Shown piece after piece: positions 47,807 through 55,701 of a DNA stretch of 64,000 nt (position 1 is the stretch's first letter; the number at the start of each line of letters is the position of its first letter). Both the position numbers and the translations under genes were made by a program. Where the stretch lies: the NCBI GenBank assembly GCA_024644595.1, contig JAHEHL010000009.1, positions 395,512 through 459,511 on the forward strand, written 5' to 3'. The DNA comes from Porticoccaceae bacterium. Its GTDB lineage: Bacteria; Pseudomonadota; Gammaproteobacteria; Pseudomonadales; Porticoccaceae. The notes under the pieces were generated by a model, which saw nothing but the letters and a program-made list of their open reading frames with translations, was not told where the DNA came from and searched no databases.

Positions 47807-48235
47807 ATGAGCAGCATTTGGTACACTCGGCCTGATCTCGAAAAGATGAATGGCGAGTTAAATCAGGGCACGATTGTAGAACATATCGGCATTAAGATGA
47901 CTGAGGTCGGTGACGATTATCTGGTTGCAACCATGCCTGCAGATGCGCGGACCTTCCAACCCTATAAGGTGGTTCACGGTGGTGCCAATGTGGTGTTGGC
48001 GGAGACTCTGGGCAGTGTAGCCGGAGCCCATGTGATTGATTTGGCCACCAGTAAATGTCTCGGCCAGGAAGTCAGCGCTACCCACCTGCGCCCGGTTTCC
48101 AGCGGTCTGGTGACTGGCATCGCACGCCCTGTTCACTTAGGTCGCCGTTCTCATGTGTGGGAGATCCGCCTGCATGATGATCGTGGCAAACTGACCTGTC
48201 TGGCCAAGCTGATACTGGCGATTATTCCCGCCTAG
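47807..48235 (+). CDS. Hotdog-fold thioesterase (PaaI/YdiI-like)
   Basis: 142 aa. Acyl-CoA or aryl-CoA hydrolase of the PaaI/YdiI group. The conserved helix motif VVHGGANVVLAETLGSVAGA contains the catalytic Glu; later strands include CLGQEVSATHLRPVSSGLVTG and LGRRSHVWEIRLHDDRGKLTC. Closest in pattern to YdiI/MenI, but no menaquinone genes are nearby, so substrate is open. It starts 10 bp after ettA, so the two are likely cotranscribed. Confidence 0.88.
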   Translation: MSSIWYTRPDLEKMNGELNQGTIVEHIGIKMTEVGDDYLVATMPADARTFQPYKVVHGGANVVLAETLGSVAGAHVIDLATSKCLGQEVSATHLRPVSSGLVTGIARPVHLGRRSHVWEIRLHDDRGKLTCLAKLILAIIPA

Positions 48236-48274
48236 TAACCACTCACTGGAGCAGCCACGGCGCCTGCTCCTAAT

Positions 48275-49111
48275 CTATTGGGTCTCTGCCTGCCATCGGA
48301 ACAGGTTCATCTCTATAAAGACAAATGCCACCAGCCACATAAAGGCGTCCCAGAAGTCGAGGAAATCGCCTAACATTCCCCAGTAGGCTGCGGCGGCAAA
48401 CAAAATCGCGTAGAGCAGTGCTTTGATCACGGTGCTGGCGGTAACCACTCGACCGTGAAAGCGGCCCTGGATCTGCAACCACACATCAACTTCTAAAATC
48501 ACCACCACAGCAATCCAAGTGAACGAGTTGATCACATCAACCCAAGCCAGCCACTGCACTGCCTGCCAATCAGTTTGCGTGCCGAGCACCATCTGGCCGT
48601 TGAGTTTAAACAGTGCTTGGTTAGAGGCCAGCTGATCGATCAGCGCGGCGCAGCTATGCTGATCAAGCAATGGATATTCATCAATGGTGACAATCGTAGA
48701 ATAGCCCTGCCCGATCAAGGCACAGAGATCGTCGACGACAAAGGGACTGATATTGTAGGTCAACAACATTTTGTCGAAATAGCCATAAAAGGCGTAGAGA
48801 ATAAAGCCATAGGAAAAAGTGCGAACAGCCATAAAGCTGTATTTTACTTTTGGCAACCGCAACACAGGGTCTGGAATCGCTGAGGTTTCCAGCTCAAACA
48901 ACAGTAGCAATAACACCCAGGCTGCGGTGTCGATGGTGGCAGCAAACCCCGAAATCAGATCTCCAAACACAATACCCTGACTAAAGGTCTGCTCGGTAGC
49001 CAGCCACTCTTCCTGAAAAAACAGATAAACATTGAATATCAGGACTGCGTAAACGCTGTATTTAAACAGCCGAAAAATGAATGGCGCGGAGGAATAGCTA
49101 TCGCTGCTCAT
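48275..49111 (-). CDS. Uncharacterised polytopic membrane protein
   Basis: 278 aa; I do not recognise a family. Predicted helices: LFKYSVYAVLIFNVYLFFQ, TIDTAAWVLLLLLFELE, VRTFSYGFILYAFYGYF, FTWIAVVVILEVDVWLQ, STVIKALLYAILFAAAAYWG and FWDAFMWLVAFVFIEMNLF, with an extramembrane stretch of about 60 residues in the middle (DDLCALIGQGYSTIVTIDEY, containing two Cys overall). Acidic residues sit inside several helices. The start ATG overlaps the fRMsr stop by 4 bp (ATGA), so it is coupled to methionine-sulfoxide repair. The reading frame, codon pattern and overlap support a real gene; function is unknown. Confidence 0.8.
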   Translation of the reverse strand: MSSDSYSSAPFIFRLFKYSVYAVLIFNVYLFFQEEWLATEQTFSQGIVFGDLISGFAATIDTAAWVLLLLLFELETSAIPDPVLRLPKVKYSFMAVRTFSYGFILYAFYGYFDKMLLTYNISPFVVDDLCALIGQGYSTIVTIDEYPLLDQHSCAALIDQLASNQALFKLNGQMVLGTQTDWQAVQWLAWVDVINSFTWIAVVVILEVDVWLQIQGRFHGRVVTASTVIKALLYAILFAAAAYWGMLGDFLDFWDAFMWLVAFVFIEMNLFRWQAETQ

Positions 49112-49551
49112 AGTTTTTCTGCCAGCAGATGGACGAGTGATTCAAGGCCCTGTTGATCGTGATGATCAAAGCGATCCGTTTCTGGACTATCGATATCGAG
49201 CACGCCGATCAGCTTGCCGGCAACAAAAATCGGCACCACAATTTCGGAGTTGGAGGCTGCATCGCAAGCAATATGCCCAGGGAACTGATGTACATCGGCC
49301 ACCACCATGGTTCTTCTGGTCGTTGCAGCAGCGCCGCAAACTCCAGCGTCCAGTGCAATTCGGGTACATGCGGGTTTGCCCTGAAACGGTCCCAGGACTA
49401 GTTTGTTGCGCTTGAGCAGGTAAAAACCAACCCAGTTGATATCGGTCATTTCCATCCACAGCAGTGCCGAGCAGTTCGCCAGATTGGCGATGCGGTCATT
49501 TTCACCTTCAATAAGGCCCTGTAGCTGCTCGGCCAGTAGTGTGTAATTCAT
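49108..49551 (-). CDS. msrC: Free methionine-(R)-sulfoxide reductase (GAF domain)
   Basis: 147 aa GAF-fold enzyme that reduces free Met-R-O. It has the three catalytic-type cysteines in PACTRIALDAGVCGAA and HIACDAASNSEIVVPI, as in E. coli fRMsr (YebR), and the C-terminal GVLDIDSPETDRFD. ATG 49551 (MNYTLLAEQ) is the family start; the frame to 49605 runs into the SPOR gene. First gene of a two-gene unit with the unknown membrane protein. Confidence 0.92.
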   Translation of the reverse strand: MNYTLLAEQLQGLIEGENDRIANLANCSALLWMEMTDINWVGFYLLKRNKLVLGPFQGKPACTRIALDAGVCGAAATTRRTMVVADVHQFPGHIACDAASNSEIVVPIFVAGKLIGVLDIDSPETDRFDHHDQQGLESLVHLLAEKL

Positions 49552-49579
49552 TGTTGCTACCTCTCTGAAGCCCTGCGTC

Positions 49580-50200
49580 TCACTCACTGTTACGCATGGA
49601 TGCAATTGAACGCACCCAGTATTGTAACTCGGGATTTAACTCGACTATTTGTTTTACATTCTGCTGTGCTTGCTGCCGCGACTCATACTGACCCCAGACC
49701 AAAGCAAATAGATGCTGGTTGTTGACCATAATATTTTGAATTATCACGCTACCGGCGGGTAGGACAATGCGCTCTGCCACTTGCCCGGCTGCCGTCTGAC
49801 TCAGGTAGGCGCCCAGCTGCACTGTAAACCCCCTTGCGCTGATATCAAATGCCGCGGGCTCATTGCCAGCTTGCAGCGGGGTCTCTTGATCGCCAATATT
49901 ATCGCTGGCGGGTTGTGGCTCTGGCGTTCGCATTGACGGCACGGCAGCCGTTCCCTGAAACACTTCATGGTTTTTCATTGACGTCCGTTCTGATTCAACC
50001 GGAGTGCCGCCGCGAAGGCGCCGCTGACTGCAATCCCAATTGGCGCTCGAATCACCTTCAGCTTGGCAATACCAACCGATAGAAACCGCATTGGCTTCTC
50101 CAGCTAACTCAGAGTTAAGCGACGAGCACCCCGAAACAGCGAAAAGTGTCGCGACAGTGAGTGCGGGCAAGCGCTGGCTGAGCAGTGTTGATTTCGGCAT
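49580..50200 (-). CDS. SPOR-domain lipoprotein
   Basis: 206 aa. N-terminal lipoprotein signal with lipobox VSGC (Cys25), so membrane-anchored in the periplasm; a low-complexity linker (about 60-120); a C-terminal SPOR domain (FTVQLGAYLSQTAAGQVAER, QHLFALVWGQYESRQQAQQN) which in known proteins binds denuded septal peptidoglycan. It ends 28 bp before the msrC start. Likely cell-division or cell-wall related; no close named homologue recognised. Confidence 0.82.
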   Translation of the reverse strand: MPKSTLLSQRLPALTVATLFAVSGCSSLNSELAGEANAVSIGWYCQAEGDSSANWDCSQRRLRGGTPVESERTSMKNHEVFQGTAAVPSMRTPEPQPASDNIGDQETPLQAGNEPAAFDISARGFTVQLGAYLSQTAAGQVAERIVLPAGSVIIQNIMVNNQHLFALVWGQYESRQQAQQNVKQIVELNPELQYWVRSIASMRNSE

Positions 50201-50262
50201 AGACTGATCTGATGACTTATTCTTATTGTCGCCGGGCGAGCCGCTCCGGCACTGGAAGGCTA

Positions 50263-50562
50263 TTAAATCCCCATTCGTGCGAGGATGTCTAGAACCTCAT
50301 GCAATGTGAACGCCAACTTTGGGTGTTGCGCTTCGTAGATCAGACTTTTTTGCTCGAAGAGTTCTCGCAGATTGTGCTCATCGGCAGCCTCCGGAGTGAG
50401 CTGCTGATCCTCTGTGAGCTGCAAGATGCCATTCACCATACTACTCAAAAGTGCTTTATCTTCTGCGCTGATAGACGACGTGCTGGCGAGATGATCGTGC
50501 AACTCCCTCAATCGCACCTTCAACTCACTCTGGTCACCGTTTTTCGTTCTGTTATGCATCAC
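50263..50562 (-). CDS. DUF4404 family small protein
   Basis: 99 aa soluble, mostly helical protein: LKVRLRELHDHLASTSSISA, DKALLSSMVNGILQL, and the conserved C-terminal PKLAFTLHEVLDILARMGI, which marks DUF4404. No catalytic motif or membrane segment. Function is unknown for the family. Single gene, divergent from amt. Confidence 0.8.
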   Translation of the reverse strand: MMHNRTKNGDQSELKVRLRELHDHLASTSSISAEDKALLSSMVNGILQLTEDQQLTPEAADEHNLRELFEQKSLIYEAQHPKLAFTLHEVLDILARMGI

Positions 50563-50705
50563 TTCATCCTTTGCTTGTCGTTCGCGATGTGGCCATATTT
50601 AAAGGTGCTTTGACGAAACGGCTATGGAATATGGCTAAAACCGCAACTGTCTTTTGATTATAGACACGGAGATGCACGGCTCAGCAAAAATGCGGCTTTA
50701 AACAG

Positions 50706-50722
50706 TGCATCAGTTTAGTGCG
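50706..50722. promoter_or_regulatory. NtrC-like site upstream of amt promoter
   Basis: GCAT-N7-GTGC (core 50707-50721) resembles the NtrC consensus GCAC-N7-GTGC with one changed base. It lies 15-30 bp upstream of the -24 element, closer than typical enhancers. Confidence 0.4.
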
Positions 50723-50736
50723 CCATGGGGAATCCG

Positions 50737-50752
50737 TGGCATAAAAATTGCT
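50737..50752 (+). promoter_or_regulatory. Sigma-54 promoter of amt
   Basis: TGGCATAAAAATTGCT matches the -24/-12 consensus TGGCAC-N5-TTGCW with the GG and GC dinucleotides 10 bp apart. It lies 125 bp before the amt ATG. Nitrogen control through sigma-54 and NtrC is the norm for amt genes in gammaproteobacteria. Confidence 0.8.
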
Positions 50753-50799
50753 TAGACTGCTTAAAGAGGTGCAATTAACACCTTGCAAGGACAAAAAGC

Positions 50800-50855
50800 G
50801 CACACACATAGTGCAAAACTTACTCTTTAGATGAATAAACGCACTAAATTAGTGC
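50800..50855. promoter_or_regulatory. Two NtrC-type palindromes in the amt leader
   Basis: GCACACACATAGTGC (50800-50814) and the perfect palindrome GCACTAAATTAGTGC (50841-50855) both fit GCAC-N7-GTGC. They lie 48-103 bp downstream of the -12 element, in the presumed transcribed leader, with centres 41 bp apart (about four helical turns), suggesting cooperative binding on one DNA face. Confidence 0.55.
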
Positions 50856-50876
50856 TTTACCAACAAGGGACATCCT

Positions 50877-52187
50877 ATGCCAACTCGATACCGACCACTG
50901 ACAGGAGTAGCTCTTGTACTTCTGGCGACCCTGTTTTCAAACCAGGTCTTTGCCGATGAACTGAATGCTGCAAATACTGCCTGGATTCTGACCGCCACAG
51001 CTCTGGTACTGTTTATGACCATTCCCGGACTGTCTCTTTTTTACGGCGGTCTGGTTCGCTCGAAAAATATTCTCTCAGTACTGATGCAATGTTTCGCGAT
51101 TACCTGTGTAGCATCACTGCTCTGGTTTACCGTCGGCTACAGTCTCGCCTTTGGCGACGGTGGATCCGCCAACGCTTTCATCGGCGGCTTTGACAATATT
51201 TTGCTCGCCAATGTGCTCGAGGGATCTATGTTCGGGGATATTCCCGAGTCGGTATTCGCGATGTTCCAAATGACTTTTGCCATCATTACTCCGGCGCTGA
51301 TTGTCGGTGCGTTTGCCGAGCGTATTCGGTTCAGTGCCATGCTGTTGTTTAGCGCTCTGTGGTTGCTTGTTGTCTATGTTCCGGTCACTCACTGGGTGTG
51401 GGGCGGCGGCTGGCTTGGCGAGATGGGTCTGCTCGATTTTGCCGGCGGAACGGTTGTCCATATTACCGCAGGTGTCGCCGCGCTGGTGGCCGCGCTGGTT
51501 ATCGGCCCTCGTAAAGGTTTCCCCACGCAGGCTATGCCTCCACACAATCTGACTATGACCGTTACCGGTGCCGGCATGCTCTGGGTTGGCTGGTTCGGCT
51601 TTAACGCCGGTTCTGCGCTAGCCGCCAACGGCGATGCTGGCATGGCAATGCTGGTAACACATATCTCGGCTGCCGCAGGCTCACTGGCCTGGATGACCAT
51701 GGAATGGATCAAATATGGCAAACCTTCGGTATTGGGTATTGTCACCGGTATGGTCGCCGGACTCGGTACTATCACTCCGGCATCCGGCTTTGTTGGCCCC
51801 GGCGGCGCGCTGGTAATTGGCATTAGCGCCGGTATTATCTGTTACTACGCTACCCAGGCGATCAAACAGCGCTTTAAAATCGATGACTCTCTGGATGTTT
51901 TTCCGGTGCACGGTGTTGGCGGTATTCTCGGCACCCTGTTTGCCGGCATCTTTGCATCGGACGCCCTCGGGGTGTTCAGTGGCCAAGGGTATAATGACGG
52001 CATGACCATGGCCTCTCAGGTACATGTGCAAATCGTGGGGATTGTCTCAACCTTCGTCTACACCGCAATTGTGACCTGGATTCTGTTAAAGCTGATTGAC
52101 GCCATAATAGGATTACGTGTCGATCTGGAAGATGAAACACAGGGTCTGGATCTCGCCGATCACGATGAGAGAGGATATGATCTGTAA
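50877..52187 (+). CDS. amt: Ammonium transporter
   Basis: 436 aa, 11 membrane helices after an N-terminal signal segment (GVALVLLATLFSNQVFADE). Motifs: GLSLFYGGLVRSKN, the pore twin histidines in GTVVHITAGVAALVAALVIG and FPVHGVGGILGTLFAG, and GWFGFNAGSALAA. C-terminal cytoplasmic tail LDLADHDERGYDL, the PII/GlnK-binding region. Its usual neighbour glnK is not next to it (a DUF4404 gene is upstream). Expression is predicted from the sigma-54 promoter at 50737. Confidence 0.97.
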   Translation: MPTRYRPLTGVALVLLATLFSNQVFADELNAANTAWILTATALVLFMTIPGLSLFYGGLVRSKNILSVLMQCFAITCVASLLWFTVGYSLAFGDGGSANAFIGGFDNILLANVLEGSMFGDIPESVFAMFQMTFAIITPALIVGAFAERIRFSAMLLFSALWLLVVYVPVTHWVWGGGWLGEMGLLDFAGGTVVHITAGVAALVAALVIGPRKGFPTQAMPPHNLTMTVTGAGMLWVGWFGFNAGSALAANGDAGMAMLVTHISAAAGSLAWMTMEWIKYGKPSVLGIVTGMVAGLGTITPASGFVGPGGALVIGISAGIICYYATQAIKQRFKIDDSLDVFPVHGVGGILGTLFAGIFASDALGVFSGQGYNDGMTMASQVHVQIVGIVSTFVYTAIVTWILLKLIDAIIGLRVDLEDETQGLDLADHDERGYDL

Positions 52188-52282
52188 CATTCAGGAAGGC
52201 TGAAAACACATAACGAGAGTCCGAACACCATCCGCCGAACCAAGGCTCAAAGCATTAGCGGGGTGAACTAAAGGGGCGTTGA

Positions 52283-52309
52283 GCCGCTGGTATTTATCAG
52301 CGGCTTTTT
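52283..52309 (+). terminator. Intrinsic terminator of amt
   Basis: GCCGCTG (52283-52289) pairs with CAGCGGC (52298-52304) over an 8-nt loop, followed by T5. The T-run touches the stop codon of the convergent btuF gene. Confidence 0.9.
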
Positions 52310-53219
52310 ATTGCCCGTCGATAACCTCGCGAGGAAGTGATTGACGAGCGCGGTTCAGGAAATCACACATCATCGCTGCGCCGTCGAGTATCCTTCCTGA
52401 ATGTCGCTGCATCAGATCTGCGTGGATCAGATAGACATGGTCATTTTCGACAGCCGATATCTGGCTCCATCTGCTCCAGTTATCGAACCAGTGTGGTTTT
52501 TCCTCTTTGCTGCCGCCGGCAATGATCACCTGTGGATCGGCGGCAACGATCGACTCGATATTAACGTACGGCACCAGTGGAACAGCATCGGCGAAAATAT
52601 TACTGCCGCCACAAAGTTCAATCACATCACTGACAATATGCTCGCCATTTAAGGTGATCAGCGGTTCATCCCATATCTGATAAAAGGTACGAATCTTGGG
52701 CTTGGCGCTGTATTCTTCCCGTAATGCATTCAGACGCCGAGTGAAATCCGCGGCCCGACTTTGGGCGAAGTCAGCGTGGCCAGTGAGGGCCCCAAAACGC
52801 GAAAAAAGTCTGGGGATATCCTCCATGGTTCGAGTTTCGACAACAAAGACGGGAATCCCCAGTTGACGAATGCGCTTAATGATTTTCTCACCATTGCCGG
52901 ATTGCCAGGCGATCACCACATCCGGCTGCAGTGACAGTATCAGTTCATAGTTAGCCGCTGCGTGGTTATTGACTCGGGGGATTTGCTGCGCCGCTGCGGG
53001 ATAATTACTGTACTCATCAGCGCCGACAATTTGCTCGCCGGCACCAATATAAAACAGCACTTCAGTAATATTTGGGGCGAGGCTGATAATTCGTCGCGCG
53101 GGCTGCTCAAGCACCAAGTTGTTACCGAGATCGTCACGCACACTGATCTCGGCAAGTGGTTCGAGGGAAAAACCGAGACCAAACAACAGTGTGCTGACAG
53201 CGGCCGTAAAGCGCTTCAT
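52308..53219 (-). CDS. btuF: Periplasmic cobalamin-binding protein
   Basis: 303 aa. Signal peptide (FTAAVSTLLFGLGFSLEPLA), then a class III periplasmic binding protein: RIISLAPNITEVLFYIGAGEQ, IVGADEYSNYPAAAQQIPRV, LILSLQPDVVIAW, and late DPQVIIAGGSKEEKPHWFDN. The SLAPN and YPxxA signatures fit BtuF more than siderophore-binding proteins. Its ATG overlaps the ATPase stop (TGATG). Last gene of the riboswitch-controlled B12 operon. Confidence 0.9.
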   Translation of the reverse strand: MKRFTAAVSTLLFGLGFSLEPLAEISVRDDLGNNLVLEQPARRIISLAPNITEVLFYIGAGEQIVGADEYSNYPAAAQQIPRVNNHAAANYELILSLQPDVVIAWQSGNGEKIIKRIRQLGIPVFVVETRTMEDIPRLFSRFGALTGHADFAQSRAADFTRRLNALREEYSAKPKIRTFYQIWDEPLITLNGEHIVSDVIELCGGSNIFADAVPLVPYVNIESIVAADPQVIIAGGSKEEKPHWFDNWSRWSQISAVENDHVYLIHADLMQRHSGRILDGAAMMCDFLNRARQSLPREVIDGQ

Positions 53220-53992
53220 CAGCTGATTACCAGTGGTTTATTAGTGGCCGGATGGCGAGCAATGGTGACTTTGACACCAAATACCTGGTCGATTAATTGT
53301 TCAGTTAGAACTTGTTCAGGGGATCCCTGTGCGGCCACCTCACCACCATTAAATACCACCAGATTATCGGCACAGCGTGCTGCCAGATTAAGATCGTGAA
53401 CAACCATCACCACTCCCACACCTCTACTCGCCAACTGCCGGACAATATCCAGCGTCAATTGCTGATGCGCCAGATCAAAAGCGGATGTCGGCTCATCCAG
53501 CACCAAAAACTGTTCGCCATGTTCACAGGGCAGCCAGATCTGCGCCAATACCCGAGCTAATTGTACGCGCTGCTTTTCTCCCCCTGACATCTGCGTATAA
53601 AAACGTCTTTGCAGATATTGTGCATCGACCAGTTTTAATGCGTCGGCAATAATCTCGGCATCTCGATTGGTGCCGGTCTGGTGGGGTATGCGACCCAGGC
53701 CCACCACTTCGTTTGCCGTAAAGGGAAAATTCAACAGCGAGTGCTGAGGTAATACTGCCAGCATCTGCGCTTTTAATTGCACCGGCCAGTCACTGAGAGG
53801 CCGCTGATTAAATATCACTTCACCTGCGGTGGGCGCCATCTCACCAGTTAAAACCCGAAGCAGACTGGACTTGCCCGCTCCATTGGGCCCGACAATAGCG
53901 GTTACGGCACCCGGCTGGACTTGCATGCTGACATTGCGCAGCAGGTCAAAACCGGACAGGTGCAGAGAGATATTATGTGCCGCCAGTGTCAT
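53219..53992 (-). CDS. btuD: B12/haem-type ABC transporter ATPase (HmuV/BtuD-like)
   Basis: 257 aa. Walker A VGPNGAGKSSLLRVLTG, Q-loop LPQHSLLNFPFTANEVVGLG, signature MSGGEKQRVQLARVLAQIW, Walker B QFLVLDEPTSAFDLAHQ, H-loop MVVHDLNLAARCAD. The Q-loop stretch is the one usually annotated as hemin importer HmuV, but the operon (BtuB receptor, BtuF, adenosyltransferase, cobalamin riboswitch) points to B12. 3 bp after the permease gene. Confidence 0.88.
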   Translation of the reverse strand: MTLAAHNISLHLSGFDLLRNVSMQVQPGAVTAIVGPNGAGKSSLLRVLTGEMAPTAGEVIFNQRPLSDWPVQLKAQMLAVLPQHSLLNFPFTANEVVGLGRIPHQTGTNRDAEIIADALKLVDAQYLQRRFYTQMSGGEKQRVQLARVLAQIWLPCEHGEQFLVLDEPTSAFDLAHQQLTLDIVRQLASRGVGVVMVVHDLNLAARCADNLVVFNGGEVAAQGSPEQVLTEQLIDQVFGVKVTIARHPATNKPLVIS

Positions 53993-53995
53993 TGC

Positions 53996-55096
53996 CTAGA
54001 CCTCGCGACGCTGCTGTAAGAGCAGCACAATAAAGAACGGCGCACCGAGCAGTGCAGTGAGAATTCCCGTGGGCAGTTCTGCAGGCAGCACCACCACCCG
54101 GGCAAGGCTGTCGGCAATCACCAACAAGATGGCACCGGCCAAGGCAGAACAGGGAATCAACCAACGATGATCGGGACCAATCAGCAGTCGCACGACATGG
54201 GGAATCACCAGACCGACAAAACCAACCATACCAGCCAGCGCCACTGACACACCAACACCCAGTGCCGTCAACACAATCAGCCGACGCTTGACCTGCTGAA
54301 CGTCGATACCCAGATGACGCGCTTCCGATTCCCCCAACAGCAGTGCATTGAGTGCGGCACTGTCCGCAGGAAACCTGAGCAATAAAATCAGGCTGACCAG
54401 CGCCATAATAAACACCTTGGACCAACTGGCAGCACTTAGATTGCCCATTTGCCAGAGACTGATCTGACGCAACATATCATTGTCGGCAAAATAACTCAGC
54501 AGACTGTTTAAAGCCCCGGCCAGGGCGCCGATGGCGATACCGGCCAATAGCATGGTGGTGACTGACGTACCTATACCTGAGGTTGCCAAACGATAGACAA
54601 GAATAGTAGCCACAAAGCCGCCGAGAAAGGCGCCCGCAGCGACCAGCGAAAGCCCCATCAGCACGCCACTTTCTACCACACTACTGCCAAATAGACCGGT
54701 GGCGAAAACAATGACCAAACTGGCACCGACTGACGCACCACCGGAGACCCCAATCAATGAGGGGTCTGCCAGAGGGTTGCGAAACAGCCCCTGCATAACG
54801 GCCCCGGTGCTGGCTAGAACGGACCCGACAAACATCGCCAGCAAAACTCGCGGCAGCCGGATGTCAAACAGAATAACCTGGGTTTGACTGGTCACAGCTT
54901 GAGAATCGGCCGATAGACTGACTGCCATGGCATGCCAGGCATCGACAAACGAAATTGAAACTGTGCCCACGGTCATCGAGAACAGTGCAACCGCTGGTAA
55001 CAGCAGCGCCAATATCGCGAGCAACCATGGCGAACGAATCCGGCGCAAACTAGAAGTCCACTCCTTTGCGCGCCATGATTCCTTCGTTGTAGGCAT
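53996..55096 (-). CDS. btuC: FecCD-family permease of the B12 importer (BtuC-like)
   Basis: About 350-366 aa with 10 predicted helices: WLLAILALLLPAVALFSMTV, RLPRVLLAMFVGSVLASTGA, QGLFRNPLADPSLIGVSGGA, GGFVATILVYRLAT, LNALLLGESEARHLGI and VGFVGLVIPHVVRLLIGPDH, the last being the coupling-helix and ABC-contact region. The start is uncertain: ATG 55096 overlaps cobO by 47 bp, while TTG 55048 begins 2 bp after the cobO stop with GGAG upstream. Inner-membrane channel partner of the ATPase encoded next. Confidence 0.88.
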   Translation of the reverse strand: MPTTKESWRAKEWTSSLRRIRSPWLLAILALLLPAVALFSMTVGTVSISFVDAWHAMAVSLSADSQAVTSQTQVILFDIRLPRVLLAMFVGSVLASTGAVMQGLFRNPLADPSLIGVSGGASVGASLVIVFATGLFGSSVVESGVLMGLSLVAAGAFLGGFVATILVYRLATSGIGTSVTTMLLAGIAIGALAGALNSLLSYFADNDMLRQISLWQMGNLSAASWSKVFIMALVSLILLLRFPADSAALNALLLGESEARHLGIDVQQVKRRLIVLTALGVGVSVALAGMVGFVGLVIPHVVRLLIGPDHRWLIPCSALAGAILLVIADSLARVVVLPAELPTGILTALLGAPFFIVLLLQQRREV

Positions 55097-55664
55097 GCTT
55101 GATCTCTTTAATTTCAGAGACTGTATCCGCCCACTCCACCAATCCATTGCCACCACCGCGACCAGTCACCACTACTGACTGATTGTGAGGTCGATTTTTC
55201 AGCGCAGTCATGACCTTCTCTTCGTCGAGATATTTAAAACTTAGCATATAGGTCAGCTCGTCCAAAACCACCAGATGGTAGCTCTCATCAGCAAGCATTT
55301 CTGTCGCCACCGCCCAGCTTGTTTCAGCGGCTGCAATATCACCGGAACGGTCCTGAGTATCCCAGGTAAAGCCAGTGCCCATCTGCTGAAACGTCACCTG
55401 AGGACATTGATCTCGCACATAGAGCTCTTCACCAGAGAGCTGCTCTCCCTTAATAAACTGCACTACCCCGACTTTGTAACCGTAGCCGAGCGCTCGCATC
55501 ACCATACCAAAGGCAGAACTGGACTTACCTTTTCCATTGCCGGTCAGCAGTATCGAGACACCGCGCTCAGTGCTGGCCGCAGCGATGGAGGCATCAATAT
55601 TTTCCTTGAGCTTTTCCATCTTCTTCTGATGCGACTGCTGTTTTTTATCCTGTTTATCACTCAT
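55050..55664 (-). CDS. cobO: Cob(I)yrinic acid a,c-diamide adenosyltransferase
   Basis: 204 aa (BtuR/CobO/CobA family). Transfers adenosyl from ATP to reduced corrinoids, making coenzyme B12 from imported cobalamin. P-loop LLTGNGKGKSSSAFGMVMRA, ALGYGYKVGVVQFIKGEQLS, YHLVVLDELTYMLSFKYLDE and VVTGRGGGNGLVEWADTVSE. The presence of an adenosyltransferase within the uptake operon, without any corrin-ring synthesis genes in view, suggests salvage. Confidence 0.95.
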   Translation of the reverse strand: MSDKQDKKQQSHQKKMEKLKENIDASIAAASTERGVSILLTGNGKGKSSSAFGMVMRALGYGYKVGVVQFIKGEQLSGEELYVRDQCPQVTFQQMGTGFTWDTQDRSGDIAAAETSWAVATEMLADESYHLVVLDELTYMLSFKYLDEEKVMTALKNRPHNQSVVVTGRGGGNGLVEWADTVSEIKEIKHAYNEGIMARKGVDF

Positions 55665-55701
55665 GCTAATTTACTCAGTTGATAGATTTGCTACGCGAAC
55701 T

